DNA of 43,517 bases from Flavobacteriales bacterium (lineage in GTDB: Bacteria; Bacteroidota; Bacteroidia; Flavobacteriales_D; Crocinitomicaceae). The position numbers and the translations under genes were made by a program. The DNA lies in NCBI GenBank assembly GCA_947476955.1, contig CANJSS010000007.1:1-43517 (forward strand), given 5' to 3'. The notes under the pieces were generated by a model. It did not search any database. It had not been told where the DNA came from and saw only the letters and a program-made list of their open reading frames with translations. Of the stretch, positions 1-8,423 are shown piece by piece (positions within the stretch are counted from its first letter, which is position 1; every line of letters begins with the position of its first letter).

Positions 1-66
1 ATAGATATTCCAGAATTGAAAGTTGAATATGAAGAAGATGGTCAGTTTAAGTTTAAATTCAACTAG
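1..66 (+). CDS. C-terminal fragment of an unidentified protein
   Basis: The first frame is open from the window edge and encodes 21 residues, ending in DGQFKFKFN and a TAG stop. The run of charged residues followed by alternating Lys/Phe could be the last beta strand of a domain, but the piece is too short to assign. It reads in the same direction as the Hpt gene downstream, 88 bases away. A promoter-like box in that gap suggests the Hpt gene can be transcribed on its own. Confidence 0.5.
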   Translation: MDIPELKVEYEEDGQFKFKFN

Positions 67-96
67 TTTAAAAATCGTACATCGGATTTAAAACAT

Positions 97-104
97 TAAC
101 TTTG
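97..104 (+). promoter_or_regulatory. Candidate -7 box upstream of the Hpt gene
   Basis: TAACTTTG matches the Bacteroidota -7 consensus TAnnTTTG exactly. I see no TTG at the expected -33 spacing, so only half of the promoter is supported. It would give a leader of about 45 bases before the ATG at 155. Confidence 0.4.
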
Positions 105-154
105 TAGAAGCCCCTTTTTAAAACACACTATAATTAAACGCAATACTTAAATAC

Positions 155-514
155 ATGCTCAGTAGTAAGGAACACTTTGATTTAATTCGAATTAAAGAAA
201 AATCGAATGGAGACCTTGTTTTCTTAGGGGATATTTATGCTGAATTTTTATTGGAAATACCAAAAAAGATGCACTCCATCAAAATGTTTCTTAAAGAAAA
301 TAAGAAGGACGAGATCTTAAAAATATGCCACAGTTTAATTGGAATATTACCTCTTTTTGGAATGGAATCTTCTTTAACTATTATACTTAAAATAAAATCG
401 CAACTCCAACAAAATGGAATAGATAATGCAATTCAAAAACAATTTGAAGAATTAGATTTCATTTTAAAGAGCGTATTAATTGAGATGGAAATGGAAATTT
501 CAAAATTGAGCTAA
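155..514 (+). CDS. Histidine phosphotransfer (Hpt) domain protein
   Basis: This 119-residue protein looks like a free-standing Hpt domain, the four-helix module that relays phosphoryl groups between response-regulator receivers in phosphorelays. The segment ending KICHSLIG at residues 56-62 aligns with the Hpt active-site helix (usually AHxLKG), with His59 as the predicted phosphorylated residue. The Lys normally two residues after the His is Ile here, which departs from the consensus. The spacing to the preceding helix (LGDIYAEFLLEIP) fits the family. No sensor kinase or receiver gene is visible beside it, although the gene cut off at the left edge is unknown. The family call rests on pattern recognition and would benefit from a profile search. 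Confidence 0.6.
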   Translation: MLSSKEHFDLIRIKEKSNGDLVFLGDIYAEFLLEIPKKMHSIKMFLKENKKDEILKICHSLIGILPLFGMESSLTIILKIKSQLQQNGIDNAIQKQFEELDFILKSVLIEMEMEISKLS

Positions 515-733
515 GTATTCGTCTCAGTCTACTAAAAACACGTTAGCCACAATTTATCAATAGAACATTTTTTTTGCAATTTTAATTTCATTGCTTTCCA
601 GTCCAAAAAAAAATAGACTAATCACTTAATATTCTGTCAGTAAATGTGTCATTTCGGCATAGAATAAGTCAATTATGATAAATAAATGACAATTTAGTCT
701 GTTCTCTCGTTAAATTTTCCTGTGGCATAAAGA

Positions 734-764
734 TTGAAGAATGCAAGACTCAGTTTAATATTTG
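734..764 (+). promoter_or_regulatory. Candidate dnaK promoter
   Basis: TTG at 734-736 is followed after 19 bases by TAATATTTG at 756-764, which resembles the Bacteroidota -33/-7 promoter with one extra base inside the -7 box. It would start transcription about 15 bases before the dnaK ATG. A second set of motifs lies further upstream (TGTCA at 635-639 and 647-651, GGCA at 656-659) and may carry heat-shock or alternative control. No CIRCE-type inverted repeat is present. Confidence 0.5.
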
Positions 765-784
765 AAAGTAAATAACAAAGCAAA

Positions 785-2686
785 ATGGGAAAAATAATTG
801 GAATTGACTTAGGAACTACCAATTCATGCGTTGCAGTAATGGAAGGAAATGAGCCGGTAGTAATTGCAAATTCAGAAGGAAAAAGAACAACACCTTCTGT
901 TGTAGCATTCGTAGAAGGTGGCGAGCGTAAAGTTGGAGATCCAGCAAAACGCCAGGCAATCACTAATCCGACTAAAACTATTTCTTCGATTAAAAGATTC
1001 ATGGGTTCTACCTTTGATGAAACGAAAAAAGAAGGCGAGCGCGTTCCTTACACAGTAGTAAAGGGAGACAACAATACACCACGTGTGAAAATTGATGAGC
1101 GCATGTATTCACCACAAGAAATTTCTGCAATGATTCTTCAAAAAATGAAGAAAACAGCAGAAGATTATCTTGGTCACGAAGTAACAGAAGCGGTTGTAAC
1201 TGTTCCTGCATACTTTAACGATGCGCAACGTCAAGCTACAAAAGAAGCTGGCGAAATTGCAGGTTTAACAATCAAAAGAATTATCAATGAGCCTACAGCA
1301 GCAGCTTTAGCTTATGGTTTAGATAAAAAAGGAATTGACCAAAAAATTGTTGTTTTTGATTTCGGTGGCGGTACACATGATGTATCCGTTTTGGAATTAG
1401 GAGACGGCGTATTTGAAGTATTGGCAACAGATGGCGACACGCACTTAGGAGGTGATGACGTGGATGAAGCAATTATTCAATGGTTGGCAGACGAATTTAA
1501 AAATGACGAAGGATTGAACCTACGGGAAGATCCAATGGCATTGCAGCGTTTGAAAGAAGCAGCTGAAAAAGCTAAAATCGAATTATCTTCAACAGCATCT
1601 TCTGAAATTAATTTACCATATATTATGCCGGTAAATGGCATTCCAAAACACTTGGTTAGAACACTATCCCGTGCGAAATTCGAGCAATTAATTTCTGATA
1701 TCGTAGAAAGAACTATCGCGCCATGTAGATCAGCAATGAAAAACGCAGGTTTATCCACAAGCGATATAGATGAAGTAATTTTAGTAGGTGGATCTACACG
1801 AATTCCAATCATTCAAGATGCTGTGCAACGATTCTTCGGAAAAGCTCCTTCTAAAGGAGTTAATCCTGATGAAGTTGTCGCTATTGGAGCTGCTATTCAA
1901 GGTGGTGTTTTAACAGGTGAAGTAAAAGACGTATTGTTATTAGACGTTATTCCTCTTTCTGTTGGAATTGAAACAATGGGTGGTGTTTTCACAAAATTAA
2001 TTGAAGCAAACACAACTATTCCATCTAAGAAATCAGAAGTTTTCTCTACAGCATCGGATAGCCAACCATCGGTTGATATTCACGTATTGCAAGGAGAACG
2101 CGCAATGGCTGCTGACAATAAAACCTTAGGTCGATTCCAGTTAACAGATATTCCACCAGCGCAAAGAGGAGTTCCACAAATTGAGGTAACTTTTGATATT
2201 GATGCAAATGGTATCATGAATATTTCTGCGAAAGATAAAGGAACAGGAAAACAACAATCTATCAAAATTGAAGCTTCTTCTGGTTTATCCGATGAAGAAA
2301 TAAAAAGAATGAAAGCAGAAGCGGAAGCAAATGCAGATTCTGATAATAAATTACGAACGGAAGCGGAATTAATTAACAAAGCGGATTCAACTATTTTCCA
2401 GACGGAAAGACAATTGAAAGAATATGGTGATAAAATTCCAGCTGACAAAAAGCAACCAATTGAAGATGCTTTAGCAGAATTGAAAGCAGAATACGAAGCT
2501 AGAAATGTTGACAACTTAGATGCAGCAATTGAAAAATTGAACAATGTATTCCAAGCAGCATCTCAAGAAATGTATAGTGCAGCTAACGCAGATGGATCTG
2601 CAGAAGGAGCATCCACAGAATCTACTCAAAATGCAGCAGATGAAGTAACAGATGTTGACTTCGAAGAAGTTAATGAGAAGAAGTAA
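785..2686 (+). CDS. dnaK: Chaperone protein DnaK (Hsp70)
   Basis: DnaK binds exposed hydrophobic segments of client proteins in the cytosol and cycles them with ATP, aided by DnaJ and GrpE, both encoded at 17.9-19.7 kb. The 633 residues are full length. They open with the phosphate-1 motif [13 protein letters not shown], followed by the actin-like ATPase with phosphate-2 motif [13 protein letters not shown] and the adenosine-binding [11 protein letters not shown] beta-sandwich substrate domain comes next, then a helical lid and a disordered acidic tail ending [12 protein letters not shown]. The His in GGGTHDVS replaces the Phe of E. coli DnaK; I believe this is common in Bacteroidota. The ATG at 785 leaves three residues before the conserved strand. 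The gene is transcribed alone and closed by an intrinsic terminator. Confidence 0.98.
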   Translation: MGKIIGIDLGTTNSCVAVMEGNEPVVIANSEGKRTTPSVVAFVEGGERKVGDPAKRQAITNPTKTISSIKRFMGSTFDETKKEGERVPYTVVKGDNNTPRVKIDERMYSPQEISAMILQKMKKTAEDYLGHEVTEAVVTVPAYFNDAQRQATKEAGEIAGLTIKRIINEPTAAALAYGLDKKGIDQKIVVFDFGGGTHDVSVLELGDGVFEVLATDGDTHLGGDDVDEAIIQWLADEFKNDEGLNLREDPMALQRLKEAAEKAKIELSSTASSEINLPYIMPVNGIPKHLVRTLSRAKFEQLISDIVERTIAPCRSAMKNAGLSTSDIDEVILVGGSTRIPIIQDAVQRFFGKAPSKGVNPDEVVAIGAAIQGGVLTGEVKDVLLLDVIPLSVGIETMGGVFTKLIEANTTIPSKKSEVFSTASDSQPSVDIHVLQGERAMAADNKTLGRFQLTDIPPAQRGVPQIEVTFDIDANGIMNISAKDKGTGKQQSIKIEASSGLSDEEIKRMKAEAEANADSDNKLRTEAELINKADSTIFQTERQLKEYGDKIPADKKQPIEDALAELKAEYEARNVDNLDAAIEKLNNVFQAASQEMYSAANADGSAEGASTESTQNAADEVTDVDFEEVNEKK

Positions 2687-2703
2687 TTAACAACTCCATA
2701 CTT

Positions 2704-2738
2704 AAAATGGGAACTCGAAAGGGTTCCCATTTTTTTTT
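2704..2738 (+). terminator. Intrinsic terminator of dnaK
   Basis: The arms at 2704-2714 and 2723-2733 (core ATGGGAAC / GTTCCCAT) are perfectly complementary around an 8-base loop and run into a T tract. The hairpin begins 18 bases after the dnaK stop. Confidence 0.9.
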
Positions 2739-2830
2739 AATACAACTTAAAAAAAGTAAAACCGAATCACTTTGCAAACTTGAAAATTAAACGCAACGTC
2801 AATTTGTGCTTCTTTCCATTTTTGGGAAAT

Positions 2831-2861
2831 AAAAAACCGATGAAGAAAATCTCCATCGGTT
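2831..2861 (-). terminator. Intrinsic terminator of kup
   Basis: On the minus strand, AACCGATG and CATCGGTT (2854-2861 and 2835-2842) form an 8-bp stem with an 11-base loop, followed by six T residues. It lies 58 bases past the kup stop and faces the dnaK terminator across a short convergent gap. Confidence 0.85.
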
Positions 2862-2918
2862 GAATCAAGAATACTTAAAAACAACGAATCTTAATCGATA
2901 CGCGTCCATCTTTCTAGA

Positions 2919-4931
2919 TTACTTATCCATTTCAGGGTTGATGTTTTCACCGCGTGTCAATCTAACCTTACTTTTCTTTTCAGAATAATCTTCCCAATCT
3001 TCTACCAATTCTTGGTTATATTGTTTTGCAACGGTAATCGGAATATATTCTACCATAACGTTCGTCTTGTCTAAACCAAAATCTTCCGCTGGTTTAAGTC
3101 CTGTAGCTTTCACAAATCGGTAAGCCTTTACACAGATGGATTGGAACGCTGTTAATTTGTTATCCATTGCAATACGCGTATTTATCACGATGAATTTGAA
3201 ATCAGCCTCTTCAAATTCTCCCTTCACACAGTCGAATACACTTTCTCCTGTAAGTTCGCCTTTTTCAACCATTTTACATTGAATTTTACGCATCATGTAT
3301 TCGATTCGGTGTTCTTCTTTGAACCCGAGTTGTAGGTTAACATAATAGCAATGCTTGTCAATTACTTCATTCACCGTATAATGAACTCCCCATGGATCGC
3401 TTAAAATATCCAAATGCAAGAACCAAACAACACCTGCTTTTCGAGGGCGTTTTTTAAATAAAGAAAAGTAAACTGTAGCATCCAATTTGTTTGGGCTGTT
3501 GCTGCGCGTCGGATACACCAAATTTGACGCTTCGAATTGTATATTCTTATCCGCTTTTACTGCCTCTAATAAAGGAATTACATTTTTCATGGAAATATAT
3601 TCCGTAATATTTTTACGCAAAAGTCGCGCTTTGTAGTAAAGAAATAATAGCGTAAAAAAGGAAATTGCCAGGACGAGTGTAAACCATCCTCCGTGTACAA
3701 TTTTACCGAGATTGGAAAGTAAGAAAACACCCTCTATAGCTAGGAAAACTGAAAATATCCCGACGTATAAGATTTTCATTTTAGGATACTTCAATAATAA
3801 AAGGAAACCCAGTAAAATGGATGTCATTACCATATCAATCGTAATTGCCAATCCGTAAGTTGCTTCCATAGCAGTAGATTTACGGAAAATCGCTATTACA
3901 ACGAGACATCCGGCCATTAGAAACCAGTTGATTAAGGGAATGTAAATTTGTCCCATGTGATCCGTTGGATACTTTACTTTTAGATTAGTCCATAAATTGA
4001 GTTTTATTGCTTCATTCATTAATGTAAATACACCTGTAATTAATGCTTGTGATGCAATAATAGTTGCTGCAGTCGCTATTCCAATTGCAAAAGGCAACAT
4101 ACCATTCGGAACCATTGCATAAAATATTGTTTGTTTTGGTTCTAGTTCAAAACCAGGGGTTAAGCACAATGCAGCTTGACCGAGGTAATTCAAGACCAAT
4201 AAAGAGCTCATCATCGACCAACTGATTCGAATATTTACTTTTCCGCAATGTCCAAGATCAGAGTAGAGTGCTTCCGCTCCAGTTGTACATAAGAATACAG
4301 CCCCTAAAACCCAAAATCCACCTTCAACATTTACGATTAGATTGTATGCGTAATAAGGATTAAAGGCTTTCAATACTTCTGGGTTTTCAGAAATATTAAC
4401 CACACCGAGATACCCAAGGAACAAAAACCAAGCAAACATAACTGGTCCAAATGCCTTGCCAATTGCGCGCGTACCAAATTGCTGAACAGAAAAAAGTGCA
4501 ATAATTATTCCCACTACAATTGGTAATACTGGAAGATCTGGGTAAATATTGTTGAGTCCTTCTACTGCAGATGATATTGAAATTGCAGGAGTAATAAACC
4601 CATCTGCCAAAAGTGTTGCACAACCAATTAAAGCAGGGAAAATAATCCATTTTATCCGTTTAGCCTTAAGCAAAGCATACAAGGCAAATATCCCACCTTC
4701 CCCTTTATTATCGGCATTCAAAGCAAAATAAATGTATTTTACCGTTGCCAAAATTATCAGTGTCCAAATAACAGCTGATAATCCGCCATAGATCAAGTCT
4801 TTTGAAAAATCAGTCCCGTTTCCGGTGATTGCCTGAAATACGTAGAGAGGAGAAGTACCGATATCTCCAAAAACGATTCCTATCGTAATCAAGACGCCAC
4901 CAAGTGTCGTTTTATGGGTATTTAATGACAT
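2919..4931 (-). CDS. kup: KUP-family low-affinity potassium transporter
   Basis: Kup/HAK/KT transporters bring K+ across the inner membrane, probably by proton symport. The 670-residue length is near that of E. coli Kup. The N-terminal signature GDIGTSPLYVFQ at residues 22-33 is diagnostic. About twelve hydrophobic segments fill the first two thirds (for example SVQQFGTRAIGKAFGPVMF near 150), and a hydrophilic cytosolic C-terminal domain follows from about residue 460. The start at 4931 gives the expected short tail before the first helix. The gene stands alone, with terminators on both sides, so it is probably a single-gene unit. No regulatory RNA that would respond to K+ or c-di-AMP is evident in the 56 bases between it and the upstream terminator. 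Confidence 0.95.
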   Translation of the reverse strand: MSLNTHKTTLGGVLITIGIVFGDIGTSPLYVFQAITGNGTDFSKDLIYGGLSAVIWTLIILATVKYIYFALNADNKGEGGIFALYALLKAKRIKWIIFPALIGCATLLADGFITPAISISSAVEGLNNIYPDLPVLPIVVGIIIALFSVQQFGTRAIGKAFGPVMFAWFLFLGYLGVVNISENPEVLKAFNPYYAYNLIVNVEGGFWVLGAVFLCTTGAEALYSDLGHCGKVNIRISWSMMSSLLVLNYLGQAALCLTPGFELEPKQTIFYAMVPNGMLPFAIGIATAATIIASQALITGVFTLMNEAIKLNLWTNLKVKYPTDHMGQIYIPLINWFLMAGCLVVIAIFRKSTAMEATYGLAITIDMVMTSILLGFLLLLKYPKMKILYVGIFSVFLAIEGVFLLSNLGKIVHGGWFTLVLAISFFTLLFLYYKARLLRKNITEYISMKNVIPLLEAVKADKNIQFEASNLVYPTRSNSPNKLDATVYFSLFKKRPRKAGVVWFLHLDILSDPWGVHYTVNEVIDKHCYYVNLQLGFKEEHRIEYMMRKIQCKMVEKGELTGESVFDCVKGEFEEADFKFIVINTRIAMDNKLTAFQSICVKAYRFVKATGLKPAEDFGLDKTNVMVEYIPITVAKQYNQELVEDWEDYSEKKSKVRLTRGENINPEMDK

Positions 4932-4987
4932 AAAATAAAAATTTCGGTAAATGTAATTGAAATACTAAGAAATTAAGTGTTTGAAGC

Positions 4988-5018
4988 AAAAAAAAGTCCG
5001 CTAATAAGCGGACTTTTT
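4988..5018 (-). terminator. Terminator of the thrS-infC-rpmI-rplT operon
   Basis: AAAAAGTCCGCT and AGCGGACTTTTT (4991-5002 and 5007-5018) form a perfect 12-bp stem with a 4-base loop. On the minus strand it is followed by eight T residues. It sits 21 bases beyond the rplT stop and just upstream of kup. Its near symmetry suggests it could act in both directions. Confidence 0.92.
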
Positions 5019-5039
5019 ACTATATAGAGTTAAAATAAT

Positions 5040-5387
5040 TTATTTATTCACTGCATCACAAACCGCCTTGAAAGCTTCAGGGTGGTTCATAGCTAAATCT
5101 GCAAGAACCTTTCGGTTCAATTCAACGCCATTTTTGTGCACTGCTCCCATAAATTGAGAATAGCTCATTCCATGCTGACGTGCACCTGCGTTAATACGCG
5201 CGATCCACAAAGAACGGAAGTTTCTTTTCTTTTGCTTACGACCTTCATAAGCATAATTTAAACCTTTTTCTACTGCATTTTTTGCAACAGTCCAAACATT
5301 TTTTCTGCGACCAAAGTAACCTTTGGCAAGCTTCATCAAGTTTTTTCTACGAGCTCTTGATGCTACGTGATTTACTGATCTTGGCAT
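5040..5387 (-). CDS. rplT: 50S ribosomal protein L20
   Basis: L20 binds 23S rRNA early in large-subunit assembly and in many bacteria represses its own operon. The 115 residues match the family length. The start is the standard [20 protein letters not shown], with a very basic N-terminal extension, and a globular domain with [19 protein letters not shown] follows at about residues 71-90. It is the last gene of thrS-infC-rpmI-rplT, a widely conserved order. The 110-base gap from rpmI is unusually long for adjacent ribosomal genes. Confidence 0.98.
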   Translation of the reverse strand: MPRSVNHVASRARRKNLMKLAKGYFGRRKNVWTVAKNAVEKGLNYAYEGRKQKKRNFRSLWIARINAGARQHGMSYSQFMGAVHKNGVELNRKVLADLAMNHPEAFKAVCDAVNK

Positions 5388-5497
5388 AATTTTACGTTTT
5401 TTGATAAGGAGTGCAACTTTATTTCAGAAGACTTAGTTACTCGTTACCGGGTTAAACAATTTTAAACCTAATTGTAGTTTCGTCTGTAAAAAACAGA
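5388..5497 (-). other. rpmI-rplT intergenic leader, possible RNA structure
   Basis: This 110-base stretch separates two co-directional ribosomal genes. On the minus strand it contains the small hairpin TCTGT(N5)ACAGA right after the rpmI stop region, a bulged stem around GGTTTAAAATTGTTTAACC, and the tandem GTAACGAGTAAC. Such spacing could host a translational operator for L20, as known in other phyla, but I cannot recognise a published L20 leader motif here. Confidence 0.25.
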
Positions 5498-5695
5498 TTA
5501 CTTCATGCACAATTGCAATTTAATATTCGACTCATCTGCTTTGTGAACCAAACCATCTGCTGTCAAATTTCTCTTACGCTTAGTCGACTTCTTAGTCAAG
5601 ATGTGACTTTTAAAAGCGTGTTTTCTCTTAATTTTACCGCTTCCAGTGATTGTGAATCTCTTCTTTGCACTGGATTTAGTTTTCATTTTTGGCAT
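5498..5695 (-). CDS. rpmI: 50S ribosomal protein L35
   Basis: L35 is a small basic protein of the large ribosomal subunit. The 65-residue product begins [20 protein letters not shown] and carries the [15 protein letters not shown] region typical of the family. Length and composition are normal. It lies between infC and rplT, the expected place, with 94 bases separating it from infC. That gap contains a repeat also found downstream of purL. Confidence 0.97.
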   Translation of the reverse strand: MPKMKTKSSAKKRFTITGSGKIKRKHAFKSHILTKKSTKRKRNLTADGLVHKADESNIKLQLCMK

Positions 5696-5743
5696 CTCTC
5701 TTCGTTTTTAAACGTTACCTCTATATAGCATCTTTAGGGTTTT

Positions 5744-5792
5744 GGTATTCAGGATTTGGCAAACCAAATTCCGTGTTCCAAATTCCAAATTA
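5744..5792 (-). repeat. Degenerate AATTTGGAATTTGG intergenic repeat, copy 1
   Basis: Read on the minus strand, the sequence begins at the infC stop codon with TAATTTGGAATTTGGAA (5792-5776) and ends with AAATCCTGAATACC (5757-5744). The first block matches 15 of 17 bases, and the second 10 of 14, of a similar arrangement immediately after the purL stop (32827-32788). Between the blocks, GGAATTTGG and CCAAATCC can form a bulged stem. It looks like a small dispersed element or a shared 3'-end structure. Confidence 0.4.
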
Positions 5793-6341
5793 TTTATTTT
5801 TTTTCGGGTTGATCATGATAATCATTCTCTTCCCTTCCAACTTTGGCAATTGCTCTACTGCACCAATATCTGCTAATTCTTGCGCAAATTTCAACAATAG
5901 AATTTCCCCTCTGTCTTTAAACACAATCGTACGACCTCGGAAAAACACGTATGCTTTTACCTTTGAACCTTCTTCCAGAAATTTGCGTGCATGCGCCAAT
6001 TTGAACTGAAAATCATGGTCGTCTGTATTTGGTCCAAAACGAATTTCTTTCAAAACAATTTTACTTTGTTTGGCTTTCAATTCTTTTTGTTTTCGTTTTT
6101 GGTTGTATAAGAACTTTCGATAGTCCATGATTTTACAAACCGGAGGAACAGCATTTGGGGAAATTTCAACCAAATCCAAGTCTTGTTCTTCTGCCATTTT
6201 AATAGCATCAGAAGTAGTCATTACTTTCGGTTCTTCTCCTTCAATTACCAAACGAATTTCGCGAGATAGAATTTTCTCGTTTATTTTGTGTTGGTCTGCT
6301 TCCTCTCTTTTAACAAAAGGTTTTCTTGTGTTTTTTCTCAT
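5790..6341 (-). CDS. infC: Translation initiation factor IF-3
   Basis: IF-3 binds the 30S subunit, keeps it apart from 50S and proofreads the start codon and initiator tRNA. The 183 residues contain the N-terminal domain ([13 protein letters not shown], then [20 protein letters not shown] at about 52-71), a basic linker rich in Lys, and the C-terminal domain with [21 protein letters not shown]. In many bacteria infC begins with a rare AUU codon; here the start is an ordinary ATG at 6341, eight bases after the thrS stop, so translational coupling to thrS is likely. The order thrS-infC-rpmI-rplT is classical. Confidence 0.97.
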   Translation of the reverse strand: MRKNTRKPFVKREEADQHKINEKILSREIRLVIEGEEPKVMTTSDAIKMAEEQDLDLVEISPNAVPPVCKIMDYRKFLYNQKRKQKELKAKQSKIVLKEIRFGPNTDDHDFQFKLAHARKFLEEGSKVKAYVFFRGRTIVFKDRGEILLLKFAQELADIGAVEQLPKLEGKRMIIMINPKKNK

Positions 6342-6349
6342 TTAATCAA

Positions 6350-8293
6350 TTAAACATTAGATGAAAGCTCATCTTCAATCGTTTTTTGTACTAGCTCGGT
6401 AAATTTTTCAATACCCATCGAACCTTTATCTCCCTCTGTGCGCTGCCGAACAGAAACTTCATTGTTTTCCGCCTCTTTTTCACCAACGATAAGCATAAAT
6501 GGGATTTTTTTCATCTCTGCCTCGCGAATTTTTTTACCGATTTTTTCATTTCGGTCATCAACGAAGCCGCGAATATCGTAATTATTTAGCAATTCTGAAA
6601 GTTTTTCTGCATACGCATTGTATTTATCCGAAATTGGTAAAATTGCATATTGCTCCGTCGCCAACCATAAAGGAAAATCTCCAGCGCAGTGCTCTAGTAA
6701 AACGGCTACAAATCTTTCCATCGAACCAAACGGTGCGCGGTGAATCATCACCGGGCGGTGTTTTTGGTTGTCGGAGCCTGTATATTCCAACTCGAAACGT
6801 TCCGGTAAATTATAATCTACTTGAATTGTTCCCAATTGCCATTCACGTCCGAGCGCATCCTCTACCATGAAATCCAATTTTGGACCGTAGAATGCCGCTT
6901 CGCCATATTCGATAACGGTAGTCAATTCTTTTTCAGCTGCTGCTTCAATAATTGCATTTTCAGCCTTTTCCCAATTCTCATCACTTCCGATATATTTGGA
7001 AGGATTTTCTTTATCTCTAAGTGAAATTTGAGCCTTGAAATTGGTAAAGGATAAGGTTTTAAATATATACAAAACCAAGTCAATTACTTTTTTAAATTCA
7101 TCTTTTACCTGATCCTGCGAACAAAAAATGTGCGCATCGTCCTGGGTAAATCCACGCACACGCGTTAAACCGTGCAATTCTCCCGATTGCTCGTACCTGT
7201 AAACCGTTCCAAATTCGGCAAAACGAACCGGTAATTCTTTGTAAGAACGCGGTCGTGCTTTAAAGATCTCACAATGGTGCGGACAATTCATTGGTTTCAA
7301 CAAAAATTCTTCGCCTTCATCTGGCGTGCGAATCGGTTGAAAAGAATCTGCACCATATTTGGCGTAATGTCCTGATGTAACGTATAATTCCTTGCTTCCA
7401 ATATGTGGTGTAATCACTTGATCATAGCCACCTTTTCGTTGTGCTTTTTTCAAGAAATTCTCCAATCTCTCGCGTAATGCTGCACCTTTCGGGAGCCACA
7501 ACGGTAAACCTTGACCAACACGTTGGGAAAAGGTAAACAATTCTAACTCTTTTCCAAGTCTTCTGTGATCACGGCGTTTTGCTTCTTCAACCTTTTCTAA
7601 ATATTCGGTCAATTCCGCTTGTTTAGGAAAGGTAATTCCATAAATCCGAGTCAATTGCTTGTTCTTTTCGTCGCCTTTCCAATATGCACCTGCTATAGAG
7701 GTTAATTTCACTGCTTTTATAAATCCAGTATCTGGAATATGCGGGCCTCGGCAAAGATCCGTGAAATTTCCTTGTGTGTAAAAGGTAATCGTTCCATCTT
7801 CCAATCCTTCCAACAATTCTAATTTATACGGATCTTCTTTCTTCGTAAAATAAGCAATCGCGTCCGATTTTGATATTTCCTGGCGCAAAAATGAATTTCG
7901 TTCTTTCGCAAGTTCTTTCATTTTTTGCTCAATCTTTTCCAAATCTTTTTCGGAGATGGAATACTCCATTAAATCAATATCGTAGTAGAAGCCATTCGCA
8001 ACGGGCGGACCAATTGCTAATTTGATTCCTGGGAAGTAAAATTCCAATGCTTCCGCCATAATATGCGCGGAGGAATGCCACATGGTTGATTTACCTTCTT
8101 TATCATTCCAGGTGAGTAATTGCAAGGTGCAATCGTTCAATAATGCGCGATTTGCGTCAATTACCTGTCCGTCAACTTTAGCGGCAAGTACATTTCGAGC
8201 AAGTCCTTCAGAAATACTTTTTGCTACATCCAAAGCGGTTGTTGCTTTCTCGTATTGCTTGATGGATCCATCCGGAAGTGTTACATTAATCAT
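6350..8293 (-). CDS. thrS: Threonyl-tRNA synthetase
   Basis: This cytosolic enzyme charges tRNA-Thr and hydrolyses mischarged Ser-tRNA. The 647 residues show an N-terminal TGS domain (1-60) and an editing domain with HSSAH (His73, His77) and Cys181/His185, which match the E. coli editing residues. The class II catalytic core contains [12 protein letters not shown], with Cys337 as the expected zinc ligand, and a C-terminal anticodon-binding domain follows. All key residues I can place are present. It is the first gene of the operon and has its own -7 box about 20 bases upstream. I see no T-box, and no tRNA-like operator is recognisable in the short leader. Confidence 0.98.
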   Translation of the reverse strand: MINVTLPDGSIKQYEKATTALDVAKSISEGLARNVLAAKVDGQVIDANRALLNDCTLQLLTWNDKEGKSTMWHSSAHIMAEALEFYFPGIKLAIGPPVANGFYYDIDLMEYSISEKDLEKIEQKMKELAKERNSFLRQEISKSDAIAYFTKKEDPYKLELLEGLEDGTITFYTQGNFTDLCRGPHIPDTGFIKAVKLTSIAGAYWKGDEKNKQLTRIYGITFPKQAELTEYLEKVEEAKRRDHRRLGKELELFTFSQRVGQGLPLWLPKGAALRERLENFLKKAQRKGGYDQVITPHIGSKELYVTSGHYAKYGADSFQPIRTPDEGEEFLLKPMNCPHHCEIFKARPRSYKELPVRFAEFGTVYRYEQSGELHGLTRVRGFTQDDAHIFCSQDQVKDEFKKVIDLVLYIFKTLSFTNFKAQISLRDKENPSKYIGSDENWEKAENAIIEAAAEKELTTVIEYGEAAFYGPKLDFMVEDALGREWQLGTIQVDYNLPERFELEYTGSDNQKHRPVMIHRAPFGSMERFVAVLLEHCAGDFPLWLATEQYAILPISDKYNAYAEKLSELLNNYDIRGFVDDRNEKIGKKIREAEMKKIPFMLIVGEKEAENNEVSVRQRTEGDKGSMGIEKFTELVQKTIEDELSSNV

Positions 8294-8314
8294 GTGTCAA
8301 TAAAATTTTGCAAA

Positions 8315-8322
8315 CAAAGATA
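8315..8322 (-). promoter_or_regulatory. -7 box of the thrS operon
   Basis: On the minus strand TATCTTTG is an exact TAnnTTTG match, 21 bases before the thrS ATG. The -33 region reads TTTAC rather than TTG at the right distance, so this end is weak. Confidence 0.5.
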
Positions 8323-8348
8323 GTTATTCGATTAAATGTAAAGCCTAT

Positions 8349-8385
8349 AAAAAACCGAATTAACACTATAAATGAATGGTTTTTT
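8349..8385. repeat. AT-rich inverted repeat between thrS and comEC
   Basis: AAAAAACC at 8349-8356 and GGTTTTTT at 8378-8385 are perfect complements separated by 21 bases, in the gap between two divergent genes. Most pairs are A-T, so a stable RNA hairpin is doubtful. It may simply reflect base composition. Confidence 0.3.
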
Positions 8386-8423
8386 TTATAAAATCATAAA
8401 AAATTACTATTTTGCAGTGTATT

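Noticed and set aside
515-784. Search for a CIRCE element or HrcA site at dnaK and grpE
   Set aside because: No TTAGCACTC/GAGTGCTAA pair is present in either upstream region.
2080-2544. A 154-codon open frame on the minus strand inside dnaK, and similar long antisense frames in paaZ (25254-25688) and purL (33326-33826)
   Set aside because: They lie wholly within well-conserved genes, have Ser- or Cys-rich compositions typical of antisense frames and lack promoter or family signals.
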